Positions 39,169 through 39,187 of a DNA stretch of 39,187 nt are shown piece by piece. Source of the stretch: an uncultured Oscillibacter sp. GTDB lineage: Bacteria > Bacillota > Clostridia > Oscillospirales > Oscillospiraceae. Location: assembly GCA_905234565.1 (NCBI GenBank), contig CAJOHW010000010.1, positions 1 to 39,187 on the forward strand. The letters run 5' to 3'. How positions within the stretch are numbered: the first letter of the stretch is position 1; every line of letters begins with the position of its first letter. The translations under genes were made by a program, and so were the position numbers. Below the pieces are notes generated by a model. That model ran no database searches, was not told the origin of the DNA, and saw only the letters and a program-made list of their open reading frames with translations.

Positions 39169-39187
39169 TGCAGTCAGTCCTCTGCGT

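Overview
The window reads as an ordinary chromosomal stretch of a high-GC, anaerobic, gut-type Firmicute, most likely an Oscillospiraceae/Flavonifractor-Oscillibacter-like clostridium. This is inferred from gene content (DUF1836, DegV, NusG domain II plus Gx-transporter pair, a CoA-transferase, split cobalamin methionine synthase, meso-DAP synthesis), Firmicute-style AGGAGG ribosome sites and sigma-A promoters. No rRNA, tRNA, CRISPR array, intact insertion sequence or phage gene was seen.

Layout. 1-2.1 kb (-): a tight operon of a CysC-like kinase, a pentulose/hexulose-phosphate epimerase and an IspD/TarI-type cytidylyltransferase, with decamer repeats just upstream of its promoter. 2.1-5.2 kb (-): a TAXI-type TRAP transporter (lipoprotein receptor plus fused permease). 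5.4-6.8 kb (+): an acetyl-CoA hydrolase/transferase-family enzyme, divergent from the receptor. 6.8-9.8 kb: a HAD phosphatase (-), then dapF and a dicarboxylate/amino-acid symporter (+). 9.9-13.1 kb (-): an ATP-grasp enzyme, a PHP phosphoesterase and a NodB-type deacetylase as one operon.

13.25-24.83 kb (-) is the accessory centrepiece. It is a co-directional run of about 11.5 kb starting at one strong extended -10 promoter. In order of transcription it holds a 1155-residue tubulin/FtsZ-like GTPase, two proteins I do not recognise (605 and 216 aa), a P-loop GTPase flanked by zinc ribbons, a 771-aa protein resembling the GTPase-associated GAP1-N2 family, a degenerate protein kinase, and a RelE-type toxin-antitoxin pair. 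Gaps are short or negative almost throughout. I read it as an uncharacterised NTP-dependent, possibly filament-forming, conflict or stress system. It is the best candidate here for an undescribed system.

25.0-28.3 kb (+): alaS and a HIT protein; a palindromic, MITE-like element of about 165 bp sits between the alaS promoter and its start codon. 28.4-32.3 kb (+): a DUF1836 regulator and DegV, then prmA, a small Cys-rich winged-helix-like protein, and a NusG-II protein with a Gx transporter preceded by an 80-bp inverted-repeat element. 32.3-33.9 kb (-): a solitary polyprenyl-phosphate sugar transferase with an attenuator-like hairpin in its leader. 34.1-35.1 kb: a ferredoxin-like 5' gene fragment next to tpiA (-). 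35.1-39.0 kb (-): a methionine/one-carbon operon made of a separate MetH activation-domain protein, a truncated-type MetH and a MetF-like reductase.
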